A stretch of 64,000 nucleotides of DNA from Microbulbifer taiwanensis (GTDB lineage Bacteria; Pseudomonadota; Gammaproteobacteria; Pseudomonadales; Cellvibrionaceae). A program made the translations under genes and the position numbers. The notes beneath the pieces are model-generated. The model did no database searches, had not been told where the DNA came from, and was given only the letters and a program-made list of their open reading frames with translations. The stretch is taken from contig NZ_JACZFR010000012.1 in NCBI RefSeq assembly GCF_014904815.1, positions 1-64,000 on the forward strand. The letters run 5' to 3'. The stretch's first letter is position 1; each line of letters opens with the position of its first letter. Positions 39,486-48,883 of the stretch are shown here, one piece after another.

Positions 39486-40100
39486 ATGACTTTCGCTACA
39501 ATATTTGCACTCTTCGGCGCAATGGTAGTGCTGGCCCTGGTGCCCGGCCCCGCCGTCGTCGCCGTGACCAGCCGCGCCATGAGTTCGGGTTTCTCCCACG
39601 GCGCCTCGACGACTATCGGCATAGTGCTGGGCGACTATGTTTTTGTCCTGCTGTCGATATCCGGGTTGGCCTTTATCGCCGAGACCATGGGCAATCTGTT
39701 TGTCGCTATCAAATACCTCGGCGCTGCCTATCTTGTCTGGCTGGGAATCGGGCTGCTGCGCTCCAGAGGCACGGTGGAAAACCCGGGTGACGCCGGCAAG
39801 AGCTCCCATTTCGCCAACTTATTGCTGGGCCTGGCCACCACCCTGGGCAACCCCAAGGCGATACTGTTTTACCTGAGCTTTTTCCCGGCGTTCCTGAATA
39901 TGCAGCAGATTTCCGCTGTGGACCTGTTCTGCGTATTGCTGGTGGTCACAATTGCGGTGGGCAGTGTCAATCTGGGCTATGCCTATCTGGCCGCACGTAC
40001 CGGTGGACTGATAAAAAATTCCTCCAGGTCCGCCCCGCTCAACCTGATTGGCGGCAGCGTCCTGGTCGGCAGTGGTATTTTTCTCGGCGCGAGAAGCTGA
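39486..40100 (+). CDS. LysE/RhtB family amino-acid exporter
   Basis: A 204-residue inner-membrane exporter with about five to six helices. The family signature is ALVPGPAVVAVTSRAMSSG near the N-terminus, and the middle GLATTLGNPKAILFYLSFFP is the conserved LysE pattern. It probably exports an amino acid or derivative. A strong AAAGGAG is ten bases before the ATG. It is convergent to algR with no gap. Confidence 0.92.
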   Translation: MTFATIFALFGAMVVLALVPGPAVVAVTSRAMSSGFSHGASTTIGIVLGDYVFVLLSISGLAFIAETMGNLFVAIKYLGAAYLVWLGIGLLRSRGTVENPGDAGKSSHFANLLLGLATTLGNPKAILFYLSFFPAFLNMQQISAVDLFCVLLVVTIAVGSVNLGYAYLAARTGGLIKNSSRSAPLNLIGGSVLVGSGIFLGARS

Positions 40101-40844
40101 TCAACACATCTCGGCCATCAGGTCTTTGACGCCGGCCAGCAGTCGGCGGCTGACCAGCGGCTGCTCGGCGACGCCGCTGAGCTCCACCCGGTAATTGCCG
40201 CCGTCCTTGCGCAGGCCGGTGATAAACCCGATCGCCACCAGCGCATTGCGGTGTACCCGCACGAAGCGCTCGCCGAACTCGCCCTCCAGCTCCTTCAGCG
40301 ACTCGTCCAGAATCGTCTCGCCGCCGTCGTGGTGCGCGACCACGTATTTGCTGTCGGCGACAAAGCAGCGGATGGATTCCACTTCCAGCAGTTCGACGCC
40401 GCGACGGCTGATCGCCTTGATGCGACTGCGACCGGTCTGGGGTTTCTCCCCGCCCTCGATCAAATTTCGCTGCGGCTTGCTCAGTCGCTGCACCTTCGCG
40501 ATCGCCTCACCCAGTTGTTCGGCGTTCACCGGCTTGAGCAGGTAACCTGCGGCGGCGGTGGCAAAGGCCGGCAGGGCAAACTGGTCGTGGGCGGTGCAGA
40601 AGATCAGCGCCGGGGGGAAGTCCCGTGCAGACAGGCGTCGCGCCAGCTCCAGGCCATTTTCACCGGGCATTTCTATATCCAGCAGCACCAGGTCCGGGTC
40701 CAGTCTCTCGACCTGCTGCAGCGCCGCTTCGGCATCGGCGGCCTCACCCAGCAGCGCGCAGTTTTCCAGTTGCTGCAGCTGCCGCGCCAGGCGCGCGCGG
40801 GCCAGGGGCTCGTCGTCGACGATCAGGACTTTCAGTGGATTCAC
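40101..40844 (-). CDS. algR: AlgR/LytTR-type response regulator
   Basis: A 247-residue regulator, near the 248 of Pseudomonas AlgR. The receiver has VLIVDDEPLARARLARQL, the phospho-acceptor Asp in LVLLDIEMPGENG and Lys in GYLLKPVNAEQL. The C-terminal LytTR DNA-binding domain shows RGVELLEVESIRCFVADSKY and RFVRVHRNALVAIGFI. The GTG start overlaps the algZ stop (GTGA). In Pseudomonas AlgR controls alginate, twitching and rhamnolipid genes. Confidence 0.92.
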   Translation of the reverse strand: MNPLKVLIVDDEPLARARLARQLQQLENCALLGEAADAEAALQQVERLDPDLVLLDIEMPGENGLELARRLSARDFPPALIFCTAHDQFALPAFATAAAGYLLKPVNAEQLGEAIAKVQRLSKPQRNLIEGGEKPQTGRSRIKAISRRGVELLEVESIRCFVADSKYVVAHHDGGETILDESLKELEGEFGERFVRVHRNALVAIGFITGLRKDGGNYRVELSGVAEQPLVSRRLLAGVKDLMAEMC

Positions 40845-41971
40845 GCCAGTGCCTCCTCTCTTCGCGACTTGCGTGTCGCCGGCTGTGTGACCGGCAGCCG
40901 CAACTGCACCCGATAGCGGTCGCCGTCGCGGCCGGCGGCAAAGGTAAAACGGTTGCCGAAGTGGGCGGCCAGGCGCTGGCAAATATTTTCCATCGCGATA
41001 CCGTTGCTGTCCCGCCGCGCTTCACTGTCACCGGCGGGCACCGGATTGTCGATGGTCAGCTCGAGGCAATCAACTCCAATGGCGAGATGCAGCGCTATCT
41101 CGCCGCCCTCGCGCAGTCGCGCCACACCGTGCAATACCGCGTTCTCCAGCAACGGCTGCAACAACATGCTCGGCACCTCCAGCTGTTCCAGTCCAGCGGC
41201 AATGTCCCAGCGCGTGCGCAACCGCTCGCCCAGGCGCAGCTCCTCGATCTGCAGGTAGCGTTTCGCCAGCGCCAGCTCCTGCCCCAGCGGCACCATGCCG
41301 GAGTCGGCGAGGCTGGCGCGAAAGAGCGCAGACAGATCCTCCACCAGCCGCTCGGCGCGCTCCGGGTCTATGGCGATCAGGCTGGCGAGGCTGTTCATGC
41401 TGTTGAACAGGAAGTGCGGTCGTATGCGCGACTGCAGGGCATCGATACGCGCACCAAGCTCCGCCTGCTGCTGGTTGTGCAGCTGCTGCTGCACATAGGC
41501 GTAGCGAAGCACTACACCGGCACATATGGCGCCGAGCAGGCTGTCGCCGAGGAAGCGCCAGTAATCGAAGGGGGAGTGGGACAGAAAGGCCTGCCACCAC
41601 TGCTGGGCGCCCATCACCGTCAGCAGCACGGCGAGCACCGCGGCGAAGCTGAGGCCACCGGCCAGCCTGTTGGGCAGTTGCGCCAGGCGCGGGCGCAGGC
41701 GGCACAGCAGCGCCGCCGACGGCAGTATCACCCACTGGATCGTCATGGACACCAGCCCCAGGCGCTCCCAGCTGAAGGCGCGCAGGCCGTCCACCGCCAG
41801 TACCAGCACCAGCGCCAGCAGCTCGCCCATCAGCACCAGTGCCGCCAGCGCAGAGACACTGCACAGGTCGGGCAAAAACGGCGGGCGCGCAGAATCTTTG
41901 CTATCTGCGGCAATTTCGCGAATTTGCTGCGCTATAATGCCCGCCGGTCGCGCGGACTGTGGGGAAGTCAT
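40841..41971 (-). CDS. algZ: AlgZ (FimS), LytS-type sensor histidine kinase
   Basis: A 376-residue membrane kinase with about four helices in the first 140 residues and a HisKA_5-type core. The phosphorylated His is in [18 protein letters not shown], and the ATP-binding part has [16 protein letters not shown] and [16 protein letters not shown]. From [11 protein letters not shown] the length fits AlgZ; an upstream open frame to 42562 is antisense to argH and ignored. It partners AlgR. In Pseudomonas algZR lies beside argH and hemC; here hemCDXY is about 23 kb away. Confidence 0.92.
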   Translation of the reverse strand: MTSPQSARPAGIIAQQIREIAADSKDSARPPFLPDLCSVSALAALVLMGELLALVLVLAVDGLRAFSWERLGLVSMTIQWVILPSAALLCRLRPRLAQLPNRLAGGLSFAAVLAVLLTVMGAQQWWQAFLSHSPFDYWRFLGDSLLGAICAGVVLRYAYVQQQLHNQQQAELGARIDALQSRIRPHFLFNSMNSLASLIAIDPERAERLVEDLSALFRASLADSGMVPLGQELALAKRYLQIEELRLGERLRTRWDIAAGLEQLEVPSMLLQPLLENAVLHGVARLREGGEIALHLAIGVDCLELTIDNPVPAGDSEARRDSNGIAMENICQRLAAHFGNRFTFAAGRDGDRYRVQLRLPVTQPATRKSRREEALA

Positions 41972-42071
41972 ACCACTTGTTATTCTTGGTTTTGCCGAAA
42001 TCAGACCGGGAAGATACCACCAGCGCCAGGCGCTTTCACCCATCCACACCCATTCAGCTGTCAGGGACACC

Positions 42072-43478
42072 ATGAGCAACGACAACGCCTCCAACCCAGC
42101 CGCCAAACTCTGGGGCGGCCGCTTCAGTGAAGCCACCGACGCCTTTGTAGAAAGATTTACCGCCTCGGTCACCTTCGACCAGCGCATGGCGCTGGAGGAC
42201 ATCCAGGGCTCCCTGGCACACGCACAGATGCTGTCGGAAGTGGGTGTTCTGACAGAAGGCGAATACCAGCAGATCGCCGGCGGCCTGAATGACATTGCCG
42301 CGGAGATAGAGGCCGGCGAATTCCCCTGGTCCGTGCAGCTCGAAGACGTGCATATGAATATCGAGGCGCGCCTGACCGACCGCATCGGCGCCACCGGCAA
42401 GAAGCTGCACACCGGCCGCTCGCGCAACGACCAGGTGGCTACCGATATCCGCCTGTGGCTGCGCAACCGTATCGACCGGATAGCCTCCGAACTGACCCGA
42501 TTGCAGACCGGCCTGGTAGAGCTGGCCGAGCGGGAGGCGGACACCATCATGCCCGGCTTCACCCACCTGCAGTCGGCCCAGCCGGTGACCTTCGGCCACC
42601 ACCTGCTGGCCTGGAACGAGATGCTCAGCCGCGACTACGAGCGGCTGATGGACTGCCGCAAACGCGTCAACCGCTCGCCGCTGGGCGCCGCGGCGCTGGC
42701 CGGTACCAGCTACCCGATCGACAGGGCGCGCACCGCCGAGCTGCTCGGCTTCGACGCGCCGACGGAGAATTCCCTCGACTCCGTCAGCGATCGCGATTTC
42801 GCCATCGAGTTCTGCGCCTTCAGCGCGCTGCTGCTGACACACCTCAGCCGCGCCAGCGAGGAGCTGGTGCTCTGGACCTCCAGCCAGTTCGACTTTATCG
42901 ACCTGCCCGATCGTTTCTGCACCGGCTCCTCGATCATGCCGCAGAAGAAGAACCCGGACGTACCGGAGCTGGTGCGCGGCAAGACCGGCCGCGTGAACGG
43001 CCACCTGATCGCCCTGCTGACACTGATGAAGAGCCAGCCACTGGCGTACAACAAGGACAATCAGGAGGACAAGGAGCCGCTGTTCGACGCCGCCGACACG
43101 GCCCTGGACTGCCTGCGCGCCTTCGCCGATATGGTGCCGGCGCTGAAGGCCAAAAAGGAAAATATGCTGGCCGCCGCGGCGAAAGGCTTCTCCACCGCCA
43201 CCGACCTGGCGGACTACCTGGTGCGCAAAGGCGTGGCCTTCCGCGATGCCCACGAGATCGTCGGCCAGTCGGTTTCCTTTGCGATAGAGCAGGACAGGGA
43301 TCTGGCCGAGCTCAGCCTGCCGCAGCTGCAGCAGTTTTCCGATCAGATAGGTGAGGATGTGTTCGGGGTTCTGACCCTGGAGGGATCGGTGGCGGCGCGG
43401 GACCATATCGGCGGCACGGCGCCCAAGCAGGTGCGGGCTGCCTGCGCGCGGGCAAAGACGCTGATCGCGAAGCGTTGA
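42072..43478 (+). CDS. argH: Argininosuccinate lyase
   Basis: Last step of arginine synthesis, splitting argininosuccinate to arginine and fumarate. The 468 residues start [20 protein letters not shown] with AGGGA upstream. Family signatures are [33 protein letters not shown] and the fumarase/ASL motif [12 protein letters not shown], whose Ser-containing loop closes over the active site. Divergent from algZ, as in Pseudomonas. Confidence 0.97.
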   Translation: MSNDNASNPAAKLWGGRFSEATDAFVERFTASVTFDQRMALEDIQGSLAHAQMLSEVGVLTEGEYQQIAGGLNDIAAEIEAGEFPWSVQLEDVHMNIEARLTDRIGATGKKLHTGRSRNDQVATDIRLWLRNRIDRIASELTRLQTGLVELAEREADTIMPGFTHLQSAQPVTFGHHLLAWNEMLSRDYERLMDCRKRVNRSPLGAAALAGTSYPIDRARTAELLGFDAPTENSLDSVSDRDFAIEFCAFSALLLTHLSRASEELVLWTSSQFDFIDLPDRFCTGSSIMPQKKNPDVPELVRGKTGRVNGHLIALLTLMKSQPLAYNKDNQEDKEPLFDAADTALDCLRAFADMVPALKAKKENMLAAAAKGFSTATDLADYLVRKGVAFRDAHEIVGQSVSFAIEQDRDLAELSLPQLQQFSDQIGEDVFGVLTLEGSVAARDHIGGTAPKQVRAACARAKTLIAKR

Positions 43479-43498
43479 GGTTTATTGCATTGCTGTAG

Positions 43499-43557
43499 GA
43501 GCGGCCGGTGGCCGCGATAAATCGAGCGGCGTAGGTTGGGCTCAGCCCGACCTACGG
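43499..43557. repeat. Two adjacent REP-like hairpins between argH and cyaY
   Basis: GCGGCC and GGCCGC (43501-43514) form a first hairpin and CGTAGGTTGGGC with GCCCGACCTACG (43530-43556) a second. The wording GTAGGAGCGGCC and GTAGGTTGGGC resembles dispersed REP elements of Pseudomonas-type genomes. It lies between convergent genes and could stop both transcripts. Confidence 0.65.
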
Positions 43558-43559
43558 AG

Positions 43560-43883
43560 TTATTCCAGCCCCAGGGAAACCGGCTCGCCCTGCTGCTCGG
43601 TCAATACGCGATCGAGCAGTGCCGGCAGATCCTCACCTGTGGTGGTGCACTTCCAGCCAGGATTCTCGAAAGCGAGATGGAAGCCGCCCGACCTGGCAGC
43701 CACCCAGAGTTCGCGGTTGGCGGACTGGCGCGAGAGGATCACCTGGCTGCCGTTGTCCTCCAGTGTCAGGGTCAATACCGCATCGGCGCGCTCGTAATCG
43801 ATATCCCAGTCGCAATCGTCGAGGGCGTCCTCGATGGCGATCAGGGTGCGCTCGACAGCCGTATCGTACTCCGCTTGACTCAT
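43560..43883 (-). CDS. cyaY: CyaY, bacterial frataxin
   Basis: A 107-residue frataxin-fold protein that modulates iron-sulfur cluster assembly. The N-terminal helix is acidic (residues with ALDDCDWDIDYERAD), typical for the iron-binding ridge, followed by VLTLTLEDNGSQVILSRQSA and the conserved ELWVAARSGGFHLAF, where the usual QPLRELWLAAR-type Trp is present. It is divergent from lptM, as in many gammaproteobacteria. Confidence 0.93.
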   Translation of the reverse strand: MSQAEYDTAVERTLIAIEDALDDCDWDIDYERADAVLTLTLEDNGSQVILSRQSANRELWVAARSGGFHLAFENPGWKCTTTGEDLPALLDRVLTEQQGEPVSLGLE

Positions 43884-43976
43884 AATTTGTTACTACTGTT
43901 ACCGTGTACTGTGCTGAAACTGGTTGGCCGCTATACTAGCAGGCTTTTCCAACGACCGAGTCGCAGGACGCCGCCG

Positions 43977-44198
43977 ATGCAGAAAAAACTCATTCTTCCC
44001 CTCGCTGTACTATTGAGTGCCTGCGGACAAAAGGGGCCCCTCTACCTGCCGCAGGATCCGGCCGCGCCGGCTCAGCCCGCTGCGGTCGCTGCTCCCGTCT
44101 CGGGCACTGCCACCACGACCGGGGAAGAGCCGGAAAAACCGCGGGCGCAAACGGGCGACGCCGTCGAAAGCAGCGGGGAGCCGGAAGCGGAAAAATGA
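43977..44198 (+). CDS. lptM: LptM (LppL)-type small lipoprotein
   Basis: A 73-residue lipoprotein with lipobox LLSAC (Cys16), immediately followed by GQKGPLYLP, the hallmark of the LptM/YifL family. In E. coli LptM helps assembly of the LPS translocon LptDE. The rest is Pro/Ala/Glu-rich and disordered. The stop overlaps the lysA start by four bases, a conserved pairing. Confidence 0.9.
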   Translation: MQKKLILPLAVLLSACGQKGPLYLPQDPAAPAQPAAVAAPVSGTATTTGEEPEKPRAQTGDAVESSGEPEAEK

Positions 44199-45472
44199 GC
44201 GACTTCAACTACCGCGATGGCGGCCTCTGGGCGGAAGGGGTTCCACTCGAGCAGATCGCCGAACAGTTCGGCACGCCCACCTATGTCTACAGCCGCGCGC
44301 ACTATGAAAAGCAGTACCTGGACTACGCCGATGCGCTCGGCAACCACCCGGGACTGATCTGCTACGCGGTCAAGGCCAACAGCAACCTCGGCATACTGTC
44401 ACTGCTGGCGCAGCTGGGGGCCGGTTTCGATATCGTCTCCGGTGGCGAGCTGGAGCGGGTGCTGCTGGCCGGCGGCGATCCGTCGCGCATCGTGTTTTCC
44501 GGCGTGGGCAAGACCGCCGACGAGATGCGCCGCGCGCTGGAAGTCGGCGTGCACTGCTTCAACGTGGAATCCGAAGCGGAAATGGCGCGACTGGAGCAGG
44601 TGGCCGCCGAGTGCGGCGTCCGCGCGCCCGTCTCCCTGCGCGTCAATCCGGATGTAGATGCCAAGACCCACCCGTATATTTCCACCGGGCTGAAGGAAAA
44701 CAAATTCGGTATTGCCATCGACGGCGCCGTCGAGGTCTACCGCCGCGCCGCCGGGTCGGCGCACCTGAAGGTGATCGGTGTCGACTGCCATATCGGCTCC
44801 CAGCTGACGGAGATAGCTCCCTTCTTGGACGCACTGGACCGGCTGCTGATCCTGATAGACCAGCTGGCGGATGCCGGCATACAGCTGGAGCACCTGGACC
44901 TGGGTGGCGGCCTGGGCGTGCGCTATCGCGGCGAGGAACCGCCACCGGTGAGCGACTACCTGAATGCGGTCAAGGAGCGCCTCGGCGATCGCCAGCTGGG
45001 GCTGGTGCTGGAACCCGGCCGCTCCATCGCCGCCAACGGTGGCCTGCTGCTGACCCGGGTCGAGTTTCTGAAGCGCGCCGAAGAGCACAACTTTGCCATC
45101 GTCGACGCGGCCATGAACGACAACCTGCGCCCGGCTCTCTACCAGGCCTGGCAGGACATAGTGCCGGTGGTACCGGACAGCGGCGAGACCGAGATCTGGG
45201 ATATAGTGGGCCCTGTGTGCGAGACCGGCGACTTCCTCGGCAAGAACCGCTCCCTGGCGCTGCAACAGGGGCAACTGCTGGCGATGATGTCCGCCGGCGC
45301 CTATGGGTTCACCATGAGCTCAAACTACAATAGCCGTCCGCGCGCCGCGGAAGTGCTGGTGGACGGCGACAGGACCTACCTGGTGCGCGCGCGCGAAACG
45401 GTGGAGGACCTGGTGCGCGGCGAGAGTCCTGTTCCGGAAAGAGCGCCGGCAAAGGCCAGGGACAACAACTGA
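44195..45472 (+). CDS. lysA: Diaminopimelate decarboxylase
   Basis: Forms lysine from meso-diaminopimelate with PLP. In its 425 residues the PLP Lys is residue 60 in [40 protein letters not shown] and [14 protein letters not shown] bind the phosphate; the second-subunit Cys/Glu is in [13 protein letters not shown]. dapF follows after eight bases, coupling two steps of the same pathway. Confidence 0.97.
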   Translation: MSDFNYRDGGLWAEGVPLEQIAEQFGTPTYVYSRAHYEKQYLDYADALGNHPGLICYAVKANSNLGILSLLAQLGAGFDIVSGGELERVLLAGGDPSRIVFSGVGKTADEMRRALEVGVHCFNVESEAEMARLEQVAAECGVRAPVSLRVNPDVDAKTHPYISTGLKENKFGIAIDGAVEVYRRAAGSAHLKVIGVDCHIGSQLTEIAPFLDALDRLLILIDQLADAGIQLEHLDLGGGLGVRYRGEEPPPVSDYLNAVKERLGDRQLGLVLEPGRSIAANGGLLLTRVEFLKRAEEHNFAIVDAAMNDNLRPALYQAWQDIVPVVPDSGETEIWDIVGPVCETGDFLGKNRSLALQQGQLLAMMSAGAYGFTMSSNYNSRPRAAEVLVDGDRTYLVRARETVEDLVRGESPVPERAPAKARDNN

Positions 45473-45480
45473 GAAACGGA

Positions 45481-46311
45481 ATGCGCCTTAAATTCAGCAA
45501 AATGCACGGCCTCGGCAACGACTTCGTGATGCTCGATGGCATCAGCCAGCGCCTCAAGCTGTCGCCGGAGAAGATCCGCCAGCTGGCCGACCGCCACACA
45601 GGTGTGGGCTGCGACCAGGTACTGGTGGTGGAATCGCCGCGCACACCGGATGCCGACTTCCGCTACCGTATCTACAACGCCGACGGTGGCGAGGTGGAGA
45701 ATTGTGGCAATGGCGCGCGCTGTTTTGCCCGCTTTGTGCGCGAGCGCCGCCTGACCGGCAAGAAGCAGCTGTTGGTGGAGACAGCCGCCGGCATGCTGCA
45801 GCTGAACCTGCTCGACGACGACCGCGTCAGCGTCGATATGGGTGCACCGGTACTGGAACCGCAACAGATTCCCTTCGCCGCCGATATACGCGCAGAGACC
45901 TATCCATTGGAAGTGGACGGCGAGGTCTTCACCATCAGCGCCGTGTCCATGGGCAATCCCCACGCGGTACTGCTGGTGGACGACGTCGACGCTGCGCCGG
46001 TCGAAGAGCTGGGCCCCAAGGTCGAACACCACCAGCGCTTCCCGCAACGGGTCAATGTGGGCTTCCTGCAAATCGAGTCCCGTGCCCGCGCGCGCCTGCG
46101 CGTGTTCGAACGCGGCGTCGGCGAGACCCGCGCCTGCGGCACCGGCGCCTGTGCCGCCATGGTCGTCGCGCGCCTGCGGGATCTGGTGGACGACAGCCTG
46201 GAAATCCAGCTGCCCGGCGGCATACTGACAATCCACTGGAGCGGACCGGGGCAGCCGGTTACCATGACCGGGCCCGCGACCACCGTGTACCACGGGCAAA
46301 TTGTTCTCTGA
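45481..46311 (+). CDS. dapF: Diaminopimelate epimerase
   Basis: Converts LL- to meso-diaminopimelate for lysine and peptidoglycan. The 276 residues carry both catalytic Cys: one in [17 protein letters not shown] and one in [29 protein letters not shown] is the N-terminal signature. Cotranscribed with lysA. A long palindrome follows the gene. Confidence 0.97.
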   Translation: MRLKFSKMHGLGNDFVMLDGISQRLKLSPEKIRQLADRHTGVGCDQVLVVESPRTPDADFRYRIYNADGGEVENCGNGARCFARFVRERRLTGKKQLLVETAAGMLQLNLLDDDRVSVDMGAPVLEPQQIPFAADIRAETYPLEVDGEVFTISAVSMGNPHAVLLVDDVDAAPVEELGPKVEHHQRFPQRVNVGFLQIESRARARLRVFERGVGETRACGTGACAAMVVARLRDLVDDSLEIQLPGGILTIHWSGPGQPVTMTGPATTVYHGQIVL

Positions 46312-46321
46312 ACGAAGGGAC

Positions 46322-46392
46322 GTAGGATGGGCAAAGCGCAGCATGCCCATCAACCGCGACATGATGGGCACGCTGCGCTTTGCCCATCCTAC
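46322..46392. repeat. 71-base near-perfect palindrome between dapF and the DUF484 gene
   Basis: Outer arms 46322-46342 and 46372-46392 are perfectly complementary over 21 bases (GTAGGATGGGCAAAGCGC and its complement), and inner arms ATGCCCATCA and TGATGGGCA extend the stem, leaving a loop of about nine bases. The wording GGATGGGCAAAGCGC is found in dispersed intergenic repeats of many proteobacteria. It would form a very stable RNA hairpin inside the dapF-xerC transcript. Confidence 0.8.
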
Positions 46393-46407
46393 AAGCCAAA
46401 CTGAATA

Positions 46408-47142
46408 ATGACGGAACACAGCGACGCCACTCAGGCCCCGGACATCTCCAATGGCGACAAGGAAGTGCAGCGCAACAGGAAACTGCTGGCGCGCCAGGTG
46501 GCCCGCTACCTGATCCAGAACCCGGACTTCTTCGCCGACCACCTGGAACTGCTGGAGACCATCAAGCTGCCGCGGGAAAACGGCAAGACTGTGTCGCTGA
46601 TGACGCACCAGACAAACCTGCTGCGCGAGCGCAATATCGAGATGCGTCAGCGCCTCGACCAGCTGCTGCACAATGCCCGCGACAACGACCAGCTGTTTCT
46701 GCACAGCCGCCGCCTGATACTGGCGCTGCTGGAGGCGCAGACCGTCGGCGAAGCCACGGCGGCCCTCTACAAGAGCTTCGCCGGCGATTTCAATGTGGAA
46801 TTCACCGGCCTGACCCTGTTCGGCCCCCTGCCGCACGGGCGGAATGCCCTCGGCGAGGTGCGTACCAGTTCCCGCGCCGCGGCGGAGACGGCCATCGGCT
46901 CGATACTGCGCAATGGTCGCACCGTCTGCGGCATACTGCGCCCGGCGGAAAAGACATACCTGTTCGGCGGTGACGCGGAAAAAGTCGCCTCTGCCGCCGT
47001 GGTCCCCCTGGCCAACCAGCTGGGCGTGCTCGCAATCGGCTCCTGCGATCCGCAGCACTACCGCTCCAGCCTCGGCACACTCTTCCTGTCCTATATCGGC
47101 GAGGTGCTCGAGCGCCTGTTGCCGCGCCTGCTCGAACCCTGA
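46408..47142 (+). CDS. DUF484 family protein
   Basis: A 244-residue cytoplasmic protein of the DUF484 family. VARYLIQNPDFFADHLELLE, TVSLMTHQTNLLRERNIEMR (coiled coil) and a GAF-like C-terminal half (about 85-240, SAAVVPLANQLGVLAIGSCD) are characteristic. The gene sits between dapF and xerC in gammaproteobacteria; function is unknown. Confidence 0.92.
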   Translation: MTEHSDATQAPDISNGDKEVQRNRKLLARQVARYLIQNPDFFADHLELLETIKLPRENGKTVSLMTHQTNLLRERNIEMRQRLDQLLHNARDNDQLFLHSRRLILALLEAQTVGEATAALYKSFAGDFNVEFTGLTLFGPLPHGRNALGEVRTSSRAAAETAIGSILRNGRTVCGILRPAEKTYLFGGDAEKVASAAVVPLANQLGVLAIGSCDPQHYRSSLGTLFLSYIGEVLERLLPRLLEP

Positions 47143-47160
47143 TCCGCGGCGTCACAGACA

Positions 47161-48060
47161 GTGCAACTGGCCGCTGCCATCGCCTTTTTCCTGCAACGGC
47201 TGCAGACCGAAAAGCAGCTGTCCCCCCACACCCTAGACGCCTACCGCCGCGACCTGGCCAAGCTGCAGCAGCTGGCAGAAGCGGAGGGCCTTGCCCGCAT
47301 CGACGAACTGAAAGAGATGCTGCTGCGCGGCTGGCTGGCGCAACTGCACCGGGGCGGCCTCGGCGCCAGGAGCCTGCAACGCTGGCTGTCCGCAGTGCGC
47401 GGCCTGTGCAATTGCGGCCTGCGCGAGGGCTGGCTGAAAGCCAACCCGGCCGAGGGGCTGCGCGCGCCCAAGGGAGAAAAACGACTGCCGAAGCTGCTGG
47501 ATGTGGACGCGGCGGCGGACTTTGTCGAAAGCCCCGGCGACGAGCGTTTGCACCTGCGCGACAGGGCCATACTGGAACTCTTCTACAGCAGCGGCCTGCG
47601 CCTGTCCGAGCTGACCGGACTGGACTGGCCCGACCTGGACCTGCGCGCCGGCGAAGTGCGGGTCACCGGCAAGGGCAACAAGAGCCGGCAGCTACCGCTG
47701 GGCACAAAGGCGATCGAAGCACTGCAGGCCTGGCGCAGCGCCGCGCCCCCCGGCGATGACGGCGCGGTATTCACCAGCCTGAAGGGCCGCCGCCTGGGCA
47801 ACCGCGCCGTGCAGGCGCGCCTCGCGCACTGGGCCCGGGCCAGCGGCGCCGAGCAGCGGGTGCACCCACATATGCTGCGCCACTCCTTCGCCAGCCATAT
47901 GCTCGAATCCAGCGGCGACCTGCGCGCCGTGCAGGAGCTGCTCGGCCACGCGGATATCAGTACCACCCAGATCTACACCCACCTGGATTTCCAGCACCTG
48001 GCCAGGGTCTACGACAGCGCCCATCCCCGCGCGCGCAGCGATAGAAAGAGTGAGGATTGA
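47161..48060 (+). CDS. xerC: Site-specific tyrosine recombinase XerC
   Basis: Resolves chromosome dimers at dif with XerD and FtsK. The protein is 299 residues from a GTG start. Catalytic residues are visible: Arg in [12 protein letters not shown], Lys in [14 protein letters not shown], HxxR in [14 protein letters not shown], His/Trp position in [13 protein letters not shown] and the nucleophile Tyr in [11 protein letters not shown]. The N-terminal core-binding domain is complete. Its position after DUF484 confirms it is the housekeeping enzyme and not an island integrase. Confidence 0.96.
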   Translation: MQLAAAIAFFLQRLQTEKQLSPHTLDAYRRDLAKLQQLAEAEGLARIDELKEMLLRGWLAQLHRGGLGARSLQRWLSAVRGLCNCGLREGWLKANPAEGLRAPKGEKRLPKLLDVDAAADFVESPGDERLHLRDRAILELFYSSGLRLSELTGLDWPDLDLRAGEVRVTGKGNKSRQLPLGTKAIEALQAWRSAAPPGDDGAVFTSLKGRRLGNRAVQARLAHWARASGAEQRVHPHMLRHSFASHMLESSGDLRAVQELLGHADISTTQIYTHLDFQHLARVYDSAHPRARSDRKSED

Positions 48061-48191
48061 CTCGGCTTCTGCTGACAAATGTCACTGCAAATTCCTGACA
48101 AACGGAAATACCCTCTGACTCCGGTGCGCTGAATACTGAGCGGGCACTTTTCGGGGCAACTGCAAGCCCGCAACGGACAAGGAGTCCACCG

Positions 48192-48881
48192 ATGAAAGCA
48201 TTCCACACACTACTTTTCTCCACCGCGCTCAGCACCGCAAATGCACTGGCCGCGGCGCCGGACAGCACCGTGGAAGAGGCCTTCAACCGCCTGGATACGG
48301 AGCGCCTGGCCGTGCTGCAGTCCGAGCTGAACGACAGCTACGGCCGCGCCTACGCCGGCTATCGGCTGGCGATTGCCCGCCACCTGCGCGACGAGGGCGG
48401 CGCGGGCGAGGCGCTGGGACAAGTTTTGAAACTGTTGGAAGTCAATGAGGCCGCGCAGACCGACAGCAACAGAGCAGCACTGCTGGCCATGGCCTACGGC
48501 TACAAGATCGCCCTCACACCGCTGTCCGCAGTCCGCTACGGCCCCAAGAGCCACAGCATGGTCGAACGCGCGCTGGCGCTGGACGCGGAAAACCCGCTGG
48601 CCCAACTGGCCAGGGGCATCTCCCAGTTCAATACACCCGGCGCCTTCGGCGGCGACAAACGGGAGGCGCTGGAGGCCTTCGGCCGGGCCGTGTCCCTCTA
48701 CCACGCCGGCCGCGGCGGCACCACGGCGGACTGGGGGCTGGCCGAGGCCCTGGTGTGGCGGGGACTGACACAGCGGGAACTGGATCGCGAACGGGAGGCA
48801 ACGCAGAGCTGGCGCGACGCCCTGGCCGCTCGCCCTGACCACCGCTGGGCCGGCGCACTGCTCGAGGGAAATGAAAGGTAA
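48192..48881 (+). CDS. Exported TPR-like protein linked to a two-component pair
   Basis: A 229-residue protein with a signal peptide (about residues 1-20, FHTLLFSTALSTANALAA). The mature part is all-helical and has TPR-like features (YAGYRLAIARHLRDEGGAGE; SMVERALALDAENPLAQLAR; WRDALAARPDHRWAGALLE). A strong AAGGAG lies before the ATG. It ends three bases before a histidine kinase gene, so it is likely a periplasmic partner or target of that system. No specific function is known. Confidence 0.75.
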   Translation: MKAFHTLLFSTALSTANALAAAPDSTVEEAFNRLDTERLAVLQSELNDSYGRAYAGYRLAIARHLRDEGGAGEALGQVLKLLEVNEAAQTDSNRAALLAMAYGYKIALTPLSAVRYGPKSHSMVERALALDAENPLAQLARGISQFNTPGAFGGDKREALEAFGRAVSLYHAGRGGTTADWGLAEALVWRGLTQRELDREREATQSWRDALAARPDHRWAGALLEGNER

Positions 48882-48883
48882 CC

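Noticed and set aside
47161-48060. xerC as integrase of the island
   Set aside because: It is 7 kb left of the island boundary, in its conserved place after the DUF484 gene, and has the normal XerC length and residues.
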